Part shown: in pieces, positions 48,998-57,149 of the stretch
How positions within the stretch are numbered: position 1 is the stretch's first letter
Layout: each line of letters starts with the position of its first letter
Assembly (NCBI RefSeq): GCF_001700965.1
Contig: NZ_CP016756.1
Span: 2,842,501-2,906,500 of the forward strand
Length of the DNA stretch: 64,000 bases
Reading direction: 5' to 3'
From: Stenotrophomonas nitritireducens
GTDB taxonomy: Bacteria; Pseudomonadota; Gammaproteobacteria; Xanthomonadales; Xanthomonadaceae
Program-made: the position numbers and the translations under genes
Notes under the pieces: model-generated
The model's input: only the letters and a program-made list of their open reading frames with translations
Told to the model about the DNA's origin: nothing
Database searches by the model: none

Positions 48998-50014
48998 ATG
49001 CCTTTTCAAAATGTCTCGATCGCGGGACTGGCGCATATTGATGCGCCGCATACGCTGACCTCAAAGGAAATCAACGAGCGGCTCCAGCCCACACTGGAAC
49101 GCCTGGGCATTCGTGCCGACGTGCTTGGCGATATCGCCGGCATCCATGCGCGCCGCCTTTGGGACCAGGGTACGCAGGCCTCGGATGCCGCGACCATGGC
49201 CGGCCGCAAGGCGCTGGAAGACGCCGGCATCACCGCCGACAAGGTGGGCCTGCTGGTCAATACGTCCGTCAGCCGTGATTACCTGGAACCCTCCACCGCT
49301 TCGATCGTGTCCGGCAACCTGGGCATCGGCGAAGAGTGCGTCACCTTCGACATCGCCAACGCCTGCCTTGCCTTCATCAATGGCATGGACATGGCGGCGC
49401 TCATGTTGGAGCGCGGCGACATCGACTACGCATTGATCGTCGATGGCGAGACCTCCAACTTGGTCTATGAAAAGACCATGGAGCGGATGATGTCCCCGGA
49501 CATCACCGCCCAGCAGCTGCGCGACGAAGTGGCAGCGCTGACCACCGGTTCCGGTGCGGCAGCGATGGTGATGGCGCGCTCGGAGCTGGTGCCGGACGCC
49601 CCGCGTTACAAGGGCGGCGTGACCCGTGCAGCCAACCAGTGGAACAAGCTGTGCGTGGGCAACCTGGACCGCATGGTCACCGATACCCGCATGCTGCTGA
49701 TCGAAGGCATCAAGCTGGCCACCAAGACCTTTGAAGCCACGCGTGTCGCGCTGGGCTGGGCGGTGGACGAGATCGACCAGTTTGTGATCCACCAGGTCAG
49801 CCAGCCGCATACCAATGCCTTCATCAAGGCCTTCGGCATCGACCCGAAGAAGGTGATGACCATCTTCGGCGAGCACGGCAACATCGGCCCGGCCTCGGTC
49901 CCGATCGTGCTGAGCAAGCTGCGTCAGCTGGGCAAGCTCAAGAAGGGCGACCGTGTCGCGCTGATGGGCATCGGCTCGGGCCTGAACTGCACGATGGCCG
50001 AGGTGGTCTGGTAA
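48998..50014 (+). CDS. oleA: OleA, thiolase-fold acyl-CoA condensing enzyme
   Basis: 338 residues. It condenses two long-chain acyl-CoAs head to head into a beta-keto acid, the first step of long-chain olefin synthesis. The catalytic Cys123 is in A-N-A-C-L-A-F; Glu97 is in Y-L-E-P, His265 in V-I-H-Q-V-S-Q-P, and Asn295 in H-G-N-I-G-P. Each is exactly 20 lower than the C143/E117/H285/N315 set of Xanthomonas campestris OleA, so this annotated start lacks about 20 N-terminal residues of that protein. A TAGAAT -10-like box lies about 40 bases upstream. oleB follows after a 208-base repeat-bearing gap. Confidence 0.93.
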   Translation: MPFQNVSIAGLAHIDAPHTLTSKEINERLQPTLERLGIRADVLGDIAGIHARRLWDQGTQASDAATMAGRKALEDAGITADKVGLLVNTSVSRDYLEPSTASIVSGNLGIGEECVTFDIANACLAFINGMDMAALMLERGDIDYALIVDGETSNLVYEKTMERMMSPDITAQQLRDEVAALTTGSGAAAMVMARSELVPDAPRYKGGVTRAANQWNKLCVGNLDRMVTDTRMLLIEGIKLATKTFEATRVALGWAVDEIDQFVIHQVSQPHTNAFIKAFGIDPKKVMTIFGEHGNIGPASVPIVLSKLRQLGKLKKGDRVALMGIGSGLNCTMAEVVW

Positions 50015-50057
50015 GTTCCGGCCTTGCCGCGAACTGCGGGATCGCATGTTTTTCCTT

Positions 50058-50205
50058 CTCCCCTTGTGGGAGAAGGTGCCCAAAGGGCGGAAGAGGGGAC
50101 GCGTGCGCAGCACGCATGCGCCTGGGGTTGGAGCGCTTGTTCAAGCACCTCCACGCTGGCCAACCCTCTCCCCAACCCCTCTCCCGACAGGAGAGGGGCT
50201 CAGCA
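50058..50205. repeat. REP-like hairpins between oleA and oleB
   Basis: TCTCCCCTTGTGGGAGA at about 50057-50073 forms a hairpin, and CTCTCCCC...CTCTCCTGACAGGAGAGGGG-like sequence lies at about 50165-50200. They separate two genes of one pathway and may affect their relative expression. Confidence 0.65.
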
Positions 50206-50222
50206 GCCGCAGGTGCAACCCG

Positions 50223-51116
50223 ATGAACAAACTCCCCGGTTACCCCAGCAAGACCCACCGTTTCGAAGTGCGTCCGGGTTTGTCGATGAATTACATCGAT
50301 GAAGGCCCGCGCGATGGCGAAGTGGTGGTGATGCTGCACGGCAATCCGTCGTGGAGCTATCTGTGGCGGCACCTGGTCAACGGCCTCAGCGACAAGTACC
50401 GCTGCATCGTGCCCGATCACATCGGCATGGGCCTGTCCGACAAGCCTGACGACAGCCGCTACGAATACACGCTGCAGTCGCGTGTGGATGATCTGGATGC
50501 GCTGCTCAAGCACCTGGGCATCACCGGCCCGGTGACGCTGGCGGTGCACGATTGGGGCGGCATGATCGGCTTCGGCTGGGCCTTGTCGCACCATGAGCAG
50601 GTCAAGCGCCTGGTCATCACCAATACCGCTTCGTTCCCGTTGCCGCCAGAAAAGCCGATGCCGTGGCAGATCGCCATGGGCCGGCACTGGAAGGCGGGCG
50701 AATGGTTCATCCGCACCTTCAATGCATTCTCGGCCGGTGCCTCGTGGCTGGGCGTGAGCCGGCGCATGCCGGCCGATGTGCGGCGAGCGTATGTGTCCCC
50801 GTACAACAACTGGGACAACCGCATCTCCACCATCCGCTTCATGCAGGACATTCCGCTGTCGCCGGCCGACAAGGCCTGGTCGCTGCTGGAACGTGCGGCG
50901 GCAGCGTTGCCCAGCTTCGCTGATCGCCCGGTGTACATCGCCTGGGGCCTGCGCGACATCTGCTTCGACCATCACTTCCTGGCCGGCTTCAAGAAGGCAT
51001 TGCCGCAGGCTGAAGTGACCGCGTTTGAAGACGCCAACCACTACGTGCTGGAAGACAAGCACGAGGTCGTCGTGCCGGCAGTGCGTGCCTTCCTGGAACG
51101 CAACCCGCTGGGGTGA
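50223..51116 (+). CDS. oleB: OleB, beta-lactone decarboxylase
   Basis: 297 residues of the alpha/beta-hydrolase (haloalkane dehalogenase-like) superfamily. Oxyanion motif L-H-G-N-P-S-W-S-Y, nucleophile Asp110 in A-V-H-D-W-G-G, and a late His in D-A-N-H-Y-V. OleB turns the cis-beta-lactone made by OleC into a cis-olefin plus carbon dioxide. The start at 50223 is decided by homologue-like MNKLPGYPSKTHRFEVRPG; the frame upstream crosses repeats. Followed by a long repeat cluster. Confidence 0.92.
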   Translation: MNKLPGYPSKTHRFEVRPGLSMNYIDEGPRDGEVVVMLHGNPSWSYLWRHLVNGLSDKYRCIVPDHIGMGLSDKPDDSRYEYTLQSRVDDLDALLKHLGITGPVTLAVHDWGGMIGFGWALSHHEQVKRLVITNTASFPLPPEKPMPWQIAMGRHWKAGEWFIRTFNAFSAGASWLGVSRRMPADVRRAYVSPYNNWDNRISTIRFMQDIPLSPADKAWSLLERAAAALPSFADRPVYIAWGLRDICFDHHFLAGFKKALPQAEVTAFEDANHYVLEDKHEVVVPAVRAFLERNPLG

Positions 51117-51136
51117 GACGGGGCCTTGAGAGCCTT

Positions 51137-51910
51137 TGTAGGAGCGGCGTCAGCCGCGAAGCAAGGGACACCTCAGCGGTGGCCACCTCTGGATTCAGTA
51201 GGCCAATTTCCGGCGCTTCGCACAACGTGTGCGATTGTTTTTCTCGTCGTCTGAAGCATCACCAGCTTCGCGGCTGACGCCGCTCCTACAAGACCATCCC
51301 CTGTATTGCCGAGCCATGCTCGGCAGAGGCTCTACCGGTGAGGCTCCTGCCGAGCATGGCTCGGCACCACGCCCCCTCCCTTGCGCCGAAGGCGGAGGGG
51401 AGGGTTGGGGAGGGGTGAGCTTTTGTGGCCTTTCCCAATGCACCAGCTTCGCGGCTGACGTCGCTCCTACAAGACCATGCCCTGTAGTGCCGAGCCATGC
51501 TCGGCAGAGGCTCTACCGGTGAGGCTCCTGCCGAGCATGGCTCGGCACTACGCCCCCTCCCTTGCGCCGAAGGCGGAGGGGAGGGTTGGGGAGGGGTGAG
51601 CTTTTGTGGCCTCTCCCGGTGCACCAGCTTCGCGGCTGACGCCGCTCCTACAAGACCATGCCCTGTAGTGCCGAGCCATGCTCGGCAGAGGCTCTACCGG
51701 TGAGGCTCCTGCCGAGCATGGCTCGGCACTACGCCCCCTCCCTTGCGCCGAAGGCGGAGGGGGTGAAGAAGGCCATTTTGCGCGCCACTGGCGCGCGGCC
51801 TGATGAACGACCGAAGGCTGTGCCTTCGGGCCGGACGGGTTGGGGAGGGGTAAGCTTTTGTGGCCTTTCCCATTCCACCAGCTTCGCGGCTTACGCGGCT
51901 CCTACACACA
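51137..51910. repeat. Three ~181-bp tandem composite repeats, last one with an insert
   Basis: GCCCCCTCCCTTGCGCCGAAGG starts recur at 51371, 51552 and 51733. Each unit joins a SMAG inverted pair, the C-rich/G-rich hairpin, GAGCTTTTGTGGCC and GCTTCGCGGCTGACGCCGCTCCTACAAG. In the third unit about 75 bases (51771-51845, containing GCGCGCCACTGGCGCGC and CCGAAGGCTGTGCCTTCGG) interrupt the G-rich hairpin arm. A separate TGTAGGAGCGGCGT hairpin opens the region at 51137. No gene in this 839-base gap. Confidence 0.88.
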
Positions 51911-51955
51911 CGCGGGTATGCGAAGCTCTGTGCTTCTTTGCACAGGGAGTGAAGG

Positions 51956-52645
51956 ATGGATTTCGACAGTCTGGACCGTCAGCTGCGTGACAGTGCGCAG
52001 GACCTTGCCTTGAGCAACGAGGAACGCTCGGCGCTGCGCGAACTGGGGGATGAGTTGCCGCCCGACCGCCTGCGCTTCCTGCGCAACCGCGCCTTCGACA
52101 TCGCCCGCGAACAGATCAGCGCCGATCCGGCCGGGGCCTTGCCGATGCTGAAGTGGGTCGAGCAGGTGGTGCGTACCCTGGACGTCAACGCCGGCCCGGT
52201 CGAGACCCTCACCAGCACGTATTTTTCGCCCGGCGACGCCTGCATGCAGCGCCTGCGTGCGCTGTGTGCCGGGGCCAGGCAGACGATGGATATCTGTGTG
52301 TTCACCATTTCCGACGACCGCCTCAGCAGCGTCATCCTGGACGCGCACAAACGCGGCGTGGTGGTGCGCATCATCAGTGACAACGACAAGGTCTATGACG
52401 ACGGCAACGATATCCGCCGCCTGCACGATGCCGATATTCCGGTGCGGGTGGACCACAGCGAGTACCACATGCACCACAAGTTCGCGCTGTTCGACGGCAA
52501 GCTGCTGGCCAATGGCAGCTTCAACTGGACCCGCACCGCGACCGAGCACAACGATGAGAACCTGGTGGTCAGCAACGACCGCAACCTGGTGCGCAGCTTC
52601 GCGCAGCAGTTCGAGGTGTTGTGGGGGCGCTACAAGTCGCTTTGA
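51956..52645 (+). CDS. Phospholipase-D-like nuclease/hydrolase, single HKD
   Basis: 229 residues with one PLD motif: H173-H-K175-F-A-L-F-D180, then L-L-A-N-G-S-F-N-W-T. One motif per chain means a homodimer would form the active site, as in the bacterial Nuc nuclease and mitochondrial Zucchini/PLD6. The region before it (M-D-I-C-V-F-T-I-S-D, V-V-V-R-I-I-S-D-N-D) is the usual core. The N-terminal 80 residues are helical and family-specific. No signal peptide. Between oleB and oleC but no known link to olefin synthesis. Confidence 0.88.
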   Translation: MDFDSLDRQLRDSAQDLALSNEERSALRELGDELPPDRLRFLRNRAFDIAREQISADPAGALPMLKWVEQVVRTLDVNAGPVETLTSTYFSPGDACMQRLRALCAGARQTMDICVFTISDDRLSSVILDAHKRGVVVRIISDNDKVYDDGNDIRRLHDADIPVRVDHSEYHMHHKFALFDGKLLANGSFNWTRTATEHNDENLVVSNDRNLVRSFAQQFEVLWGRYKSL

Positions 52646-52713
52646 GGCGTTCTTGCCATCCTTCCCGTCTGCGCGGGAATGATGGTCCTGCGCCGATCAG
52701 CCGATCAGCTGAC

Positions 52714-53145
52714 TTATGCCGCGATCGGCGTGGTCGGCGGTGACGCCGGGCTGTTGCCGTTGTCGTCCGGATGATCGTCATCGTTGTCGGCACCGTCGCG
52801 CCAACGCCAGTCGGCCAGGGTCAGCGGCTCCATGCCATGGGCGATGCGGGCGCGGTCGCATTGTGAGCTGGCATTGCCGTACTCCCACGACGCGTCCACC
52901 TCGCGGCACACGCTGGGCCGGTTGGGGTGGATGGTGCAGCGCGAGTACACACCGATTTCCGAATCCAGCGCCACGCAGCGGATAGGGTCCGAATAGGTAC
53001 CCTGCATGCACAGGCGGTGCGGGTCCAGGCGCTGGGTCAGCTGGTGCGGTACGCCGCCTTCGGTGACTTCGTCCGATTCCATCCAGTGGAAGGCAACACG
53101 ATATTGAGTGCAGCAGGCGCCGCAGGTCAGGCAGGGATGGGGCAT
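52714..53145 (-). CDS. YkgJ-family cysteine cluster protein
   Basis: 143 residues. The N-terminal C-L-T-C-G-A-C-C motif (residues 5-12) and later C (R-L-C-M, I-R-C-V, S-R-C-T-I-H-P-x-R-P-S-V-C-R) define the YkgJ/UPF0153 family, thought to bind zinc or an iron-sulfur cluster. The acidic C-terminal tail D-G-A-D-N-D-D-D-H-P-D-D-N-G-N is unusual and probably disordered. Start at 53145 fits the family. Divergent from oleC. Function unknown. Confidence 0.85.
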   Translation of the reverse strand: MPHPCLTCGACCTQYRVAFHWMESDEVTEGGVPHQLTQRLDPHRLCMQGTYSDPIRCVALDSEIGVYSRCTIHPNRPSVCREVDASWEYGNASSQCDRARIAHGMEPLTLADWRWRDGADNDDDHPDDNGNSPASPPTTPIAA

Positions 53146-53249
53146 GGGATGCCGGCCTTGGCGGCAGCAATAGGACAAAAGGAAGGTGGGAAATTTTCCA
53201 CGCTGACGGCCGGCGCGCAAGATTTTTCTGCATTGGCGACAATAGGAAG

Positions 53250-54893
53250 ATGAACGAAACCTGCAATATCGCCGCGCGCTTGCCCGAGCTGGCGCGTGAA
53301 CGGCCCGACCAGATCGCCATCCGCTGCCCCGGCAAACCGGCGGCCAATGGCATGGCCGCCTACGACGTGAGCCTGGATTACCGCACGCTGGACGCCCGCA
53401 GCGACGCCATTGCCGCCGGTCTGGCGGCCAATGGCATCCGCCGTGGCGTGCGTGCGGTGGTGATGGTGCGGCCCGGCCCGGAGTTCTTCCTGCTTATGTT
53501 CGCGCTGTTCAAGATCGGCGCGGTGCCGGTGCTGGTGGACCCGGGCATTGATAAGCGCGCGCTGAAGCAATGCCTGGACGAGGCGCAGCCGCAGGCCTTC
53601 ATCGGCATCCCGTTGGCGCAGTTCGCGCGGGTGCTGCTGGGCTGGGCCAAGTCGGCCAGGGTCAAGGTCACCGTGGGCCGGCGCTGGGGCTGGGGTGGCA
53701 TTACCTTGGCGAAGGTCGAGGCCGATGGCGCAGGTGCGGGTAGCCAGCTGGCTGAAACCGCCCCGGATGACACGGCTGCGATCCTGTTCACCAGCGGCTC
53801 CACTGGGGTGCCCAAGGGCGTGGTCTATCGCCACCGCCATTTCGTCGGTCAGGTCGAACTGCTGCGCAACGCCTTCGGCATGCAGCCCGGCGGCATCGAC
53901 CTGCCAACCTTCCCGCCATTCGCCTTGTTCGACCCGGCGCTGGGGCTGACTTCGGTGATCCCGGACATGGACCCGACCCGGCCCGGCAGTGCTGATCCGC
54001 GCAAGCTGCACGATGCCATCGCCCGTTTCGGGGTGACCCAGCTGTTTGGTTCACCGGCGCTGATGCGGGTGCTGGCCGAGCATGGTCAGCCACTGCCGAC
54101 GGTGACCCGCGCCACCTCGGCCGGCGCGCCGGTGCCGCCGCAGATCGTTTCCAAGATCCGTTCGCTGATGCCGGCCGAGGGCCAGTTCTGGACCCCGTAC
54201 GGCGCAACCGAATGTCTGCCGGTGGCGGTGATTGAAGGCCGCGAGCTGGTCGATACGCGCGAGGCGACCGAGGCCGGTGCCGGGACCTGCGTTGGCCGCG
54301 TGGTGACGCCGAACGAAGTACGCATCATCGCCATCACCGATGCGCCGATTGCTGAGTGGAATGGCGTGCGTGAGTTGCCGGCTGGTGAGGTGGGCGAGAT
54401 CACCGTGGTCGGCCCGACCACCACCGACAGCTATTTCAACCGACCGCATGCAACGGCTGCTGCCAAGATCCGCGAAGTACTGGCCGATGGCAGCGAGCGC
54501 ATCGTGCATCGCATGGGCGATGTGGGGTGGTTCGACGAGCAAGGACGGCTGTGGTTCTGTGGGCGCAAGACCCATCGCGTCGAGACGGCCGCCGGGCCGC
54601 TGTACACCGAGCAGGTGGAGCCGGTGTTCAACACCGTGGCGGGTGTGCGGCGAACTGCTTTGGTGGGTGTTGGTGCCCTTGGACAGCAGCGGCCGGTGCT
54701 GTGTTACGAGCTGCTGCCCGGTGCCGACGCCACAGCCGTGGAGTCGCAGTTGCGGTTGTTGGGTGCCTCGCGGCCCACGTTGGCGGGGATTGGCACGTTT
54801 CTGCGACATCCGGAGTTCCCCGTCGATATTCGCCATAACGCCAAGATCGGGCGAGAGAAGTTGGCGGTGTGGGCGCAGGCGCAGTTGGGTTGA
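53250..54893 (+). CDS. oleC: OleC, beta-lactone synthetase
   Basis: 547 residues of the AMP-dependent synthetase superfamily. Phosphate loop T181-S-G-S-T-G-V-P-K-G190, Y-G-A-T-E for adenylate binding, G-D-V-G-W-F-D and a C-terminal N-A-K-I-G-R-E-K with the catalytic Lys. OleC closes a beta-hydroxy acid to a cis-beta-lactone using ATP. It is the third ole gene in order but separated from oleB by two other genes and an opposite-strand one. Confidence 0.93.
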   Translation: MNETCNIAARLPELARERPDQIAIRCPGKPAANGMAAYDVSLDYRTLDARSDAIAAGLAANGIRRGVRAVVMVRPGPEFFLLMFALFKIGAVPVLVDPGIDKRALKQCLDEAQPQAFIGIPLAQFARVLLGWAKSARVKVTVGRRWGWGGITLAKVEADGAGAGSQLAETAPDDTAAILFTSGSTGVPKGVVYRHRHFVGQVELLRNAFGMQPGGIDLPTFPPFALFDPALGLTSVIPDMDPTRPGSADPRKLHDAIARFGVTQLFGSPALMRVLAEHGQPLPTVTRATSAGAPVPPQIVSKIRSLMPAEGQFWTPYGATECLPVAVIEGRELVDTREATEAGAGTCVGRVVTPNEVRIIAITDAPIAEWNGVRELPAGEVGEITVVGPTTTDSYFNRPHATAAAKIREVLADGSERIVHRMGDVGWFDEQGRLWFCGRKTHRVETAAGPLYTEQVEPVFNTVAGVRRTALVGVGALGQQRPVLCYELLPGADATAVESQLRLLGASRPTLAGIGTFLRHPEFPVDIRHNAKIGREKLAVWAQAQLG

Positions 54894-54914
54894 AGACGAA
54901 GGCTTGAAGCAGAA

Positions 54915-55045
54915 GCACCCCTCCCAACCCTCCCCTTCGCTACGCGAAAGGGAGGGCTCAAGCCCTGCTGTCTGAAGGTCTCGCAGTGCTGCAGCTGTTG
55001 CCCCCTCCCTTGCGCCGAAGGCGGCGGGGAGGGTTGGGGAGGGGT
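54915..55045. repeat. C-rich/G-rich repeat pair after oleC
   Basis: CCCCTCCCAACCCTCCCCTTCGCTACGCGAAAGGGAGGG at about 54918-54956 and its inverted relative CCCCCTCCCTTGCGCCGAAGGCGGCGGGGAGGG at about 55000-55033 face each other across 45 bases. Confidence 0.8.
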
Positions 55046-55152
55046 AAAGCGCAGTGCTGTTTGAGCCGAAGGACAGCCCAATCCAGCCATTCCCTGACTG
55101 GCTTCCATCAACAGCAATCGCAGGCTTTCCGCAGCAAACACGGAGAGCCGCA

Positions 55153-55539
55153 ATGGGCAAGCTGCGCAAGCGTGCCAGGCCACTGCGCAACACGCCTACC
55201 GATGCCGAAGACCGCCTGTGGCAGCAGCTGCGGCGCCGCCAGTTGGCGGGCTTTCGCTTCCGTAGACAGATGCCCTTGGGCGGATACATCGCCGACTTCG
55301 TCTGCCTTGAAGCGAGGCTGATCGTCGAGCTGGATGGTGGGCAACATCTTGAACAGCGTGCATATGATCAGCAGCGCAGCGAGGTGCTGCAGCGCTTGGG
55401 GTTTCGGGTGCTGCGCTATTGGAATGATGAGGTTCTGCTGCGGATGCCGGCGGTATTGGAGGACATTCTGCGGGCTCTGGCGCACGGCCAGGAGCACCCC
55501 TCCCAACCCTCCCCTTCGCTGCGCGAAAGGGAGGGCTAA
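55153..55539 (+). CDS. DUF559 (Vsr-like) endonuclease-domain protein
   Basis: 128 residues. DUF559 proteins have a PD-(D/E)XK-type very-short-patch-repair-like fold: here R-F-R-R-Q-M-P-L-G-G-Y-I-A-D-F-V-C, then L-I-V-E-L-D-G-G-Q-H, and G-F-R-V-L-R-Y-W-N-D-E-V. Ribosome site GGAGAG supports 55153. The last ~14 residues (E-H-P-S-Q-P-S-P-S-L-R-E-R-E-G) and the stop are encoded by a C-rich interspersed repeat, so the original end has been replaced. Lies between oleC and oleD. Confidence 0.85.
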   Translation: MGKLRKRARPLRNTPTDAEDRLWQQLRRRQLAGFRFRRQMPLGGYIADFVCLEARLIVELDGGQHLEQRAYDQQRSEVLQRLGFRVLRYWNDEVLLRMPAVLEDILRALAHGQEHPSQPSPSLREREG

Positions 55540-55672
55540 AGCCTGGCCCCCTCGCAGCTGCATGGAGCTGCAGCTGTAGCCCCCTCCCTTTGCCGCAGGC
55601 AAGGGGAGGGCCGGGGAGGGGTGCTTCTGCTCCCTCCCTTTCGCATAGCGAAGGGGAGGGCTGGGGAGGGGT
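55495..55672. repeat. Four C-rich/G-rich repeats
   Basis: CCCCTCCCAACCCTCC..GGGAGGG at about 55496-55535, CCCCCTCCCTTTGCCGCAGGCAAGGGGAGGG at 55579-55609 and CTCCCTCCCTTTCGCATAGCGAAGGGGAGGG at 55629-55660, with GGGGAGGGGT tails, run into the oleD promoter region. The first encodes the end of the DUF559 protein. Confidence 0.8.
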
Positions 55673-55822
55673 AAGGCCCCGCCCAGCCACCGCAGGCAAA
55701 CCACCTCACCAGCCAGTGCTGCGATACTGGGCGCTTGGGCTGCACGGGGATTGTGCGCCGCCTTCATCTGCTTCCGTTGCGCGGGTTGCGCGGCGGCGGC
55801 CCTGCAGCAGAGCGATCAAACA

Positions 55823-56809
55823 ATGAAGATTCTGGTTACCGGCGGTGGTGGTTTTCTCGGTCAGGCCTTGTGCCGTGGCTTGGTCGAACGCGGCCATCAG
55901 GTGCTGAGCTTCAATCGTGGCCATTACCCGGCCCTGCAGGAAATCGGGGTGGGGCAGATCCGCGGCGACCTGGCCGACGCCAATGCCGTGCATCACGCTG
56001 CGGCAGGCGTGGATGCCATCTTCCACAATGCCGCCAAGGCCGGCGCCTGGGGCAGCTATGACAGCTACTTCCAGGCCAATGTGGTCGGCACCCGCAACGT
56101 GCTGGCGGCCTGCAAGGCGCACGGCATCGGGCGGCTGGTCTATACCTCCACGCCCAGCGTCACCCATCGTGCCACTCATCCGGTCGAAGGCCTGGGCGCG
56201 GATGAGGTGCCTTACGGCGAGGATTTCCAGGCGCCGTACGCGGCCACCAAGACCATCGCCGAGCAGGAAGTGCTGGCCGCCAACGGCGCCGATCTGGCAA
56301 CCATCGCCTTGCGCCCGCGCCTGATCTGGGGCCCGGGCGACAACCAGCTGGTGCCGCGGTTGGCCGAGCGCGCCCGTGCCGGCCGGCTGCGCTTTGTCGG
56401 TGATGGCAGCAACAAGGTGGACACCACCTTCATCGACAACGCCGCGCAGGCGCACTTCGATGCCTTCGATCACCTGGTGGTGGGCGCGGCCTGTGCCGGC
56501 AAGGCCTACTTCATTTCCAACGGCGAACCGCTGCCGATGCGCGAGCTGCTCAACCGGCTGCTTACCGCCGTTGGCGCGCCGGCGGTGGAGAAGTCGATCT
56601 CGTTCAAGACCGCCTACCGCATCGGCTCGGTCTGCGAAAAACTGTGGCCCTTGCTGCGCCTGTCCGGCGAACCGCCGATGACCCGCTTCCTCGCCGAGCA
56701 GTTGTGCACGCCGCATTGGTATTCGATGGAGCCGGCACGGCGTGATTTCGGCTATGTGCCCAAGGTATCGATCGAAGAAGGCCTGCGCAGGTTGGCGGCG
56801 GCAAGCTGA
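55823..56809 (+). CDS. oleD: OleD, NADPH-dependent beta-keto acid reductase
   Basis: 328 residues of the extended short-chain dehydrogenase family. T6-G-G-G-G-F-L-G13 is the nucleotide-binding loop; Y-T-S-T-P-S-V supplies the Ser region and Y-A-A-T-K the Tyr/Lys pair. OleD reduces the OleA product to a 2-alkyl-3-hydroxy acid for OleC. The start at 55823 gives [13 protein letters not shown]; an open frame upstream is not homologous. It completes the oleABCD set. Confidence 0.93.
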   Translation: MKILVTGGGGFLGQALCRGLVERGHQVLSFNRGHYPALQEIGVGQIRGDLADANAVHHAAAGVDAIFHNAAKAGAWGSYDSYFQANVVGTRNVLAACKAHGIGRLVYTSTPSVTHRATHPVEGLGADEVPYGEDFQAPYAATKTIAEQEVLAANGADLATIALRPRLIWGPGDNQLVPRLAERARAGRLRFVGDGSNKVDTTFIDNAAQAHFDAFDHLVVGAACAGKAYFISNGEPLPMRELLNRLLTAVGAPAVEKSISFKTAYRIGSVCEKLWPLLRLSGEPPMTRFLAEQLCTPHWYSMEPARRDFGYVPKVSIEEGLRRLAAAS

Positions 56810-56911
56810 ATGTCAGGGGGTGATCGTCATGTGGCGCTCACACACCCATCACTGCCTGACTACCGGCGATTGTTGAGTATGGACTCCAGTTTCCAACCGA
56901 GGACCAGCCAC

Positions 56912-57067
56912 ATGCTGCATTACGCCGTTGTTTTCTTCGTCATCGCCATCATTGCTGCCGTACTCGGCTTCAGTGGCATTGCCGGTGCGGCCAGCAATAT
57001 TGCGTGGATCCTGTTCGTTGTATTCCTGATCCTTGCGGTGATCTCGCTGTTCCGCAAGAAAGGCTAG
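56912..57067 (+). CDS. DUF1328 small membrane protein (YtjA-like)
   Basis: 51 residues with two short hydrophobic helices ([18 protein letters not shown] and [18 protein letters not shown]) and the family's G-F-S-G-I-A-G-A-A. Function unknown; relatives are often stress-induced. The open frame begins at 56810 but the family starts at this Met. A strong bidirectional terminator follows. Confidence 0.85.
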   Translation: MLHYAVVFFVIAIIAAVLGFSGIAGAASNIAWILFVVFLILAVISLFRKKG

Positions 57068-57087
57068 TCATTCGCCAGGCCTGACGT

Positions 57088-57126
57088 GAAACGGCCCGCA
57101 TCCTCATCGAGGATGCGGGCCGTTTC
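57088..57126. terminator. Bidirectional terminator, 18-bp perfect stem
   Basis: GAAACGGCCCGCATCCTC and GAGGATGCGGGCCGTTTC pair around a 3-base loop, between convergent DUF1328 and ddl genes. TTTC and GAAA ends give short T-runs on both strands. Confidence 0.9.
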
Positions 57127-57149
57127 GTTTGGGACGCTTCCGGGCTGGA

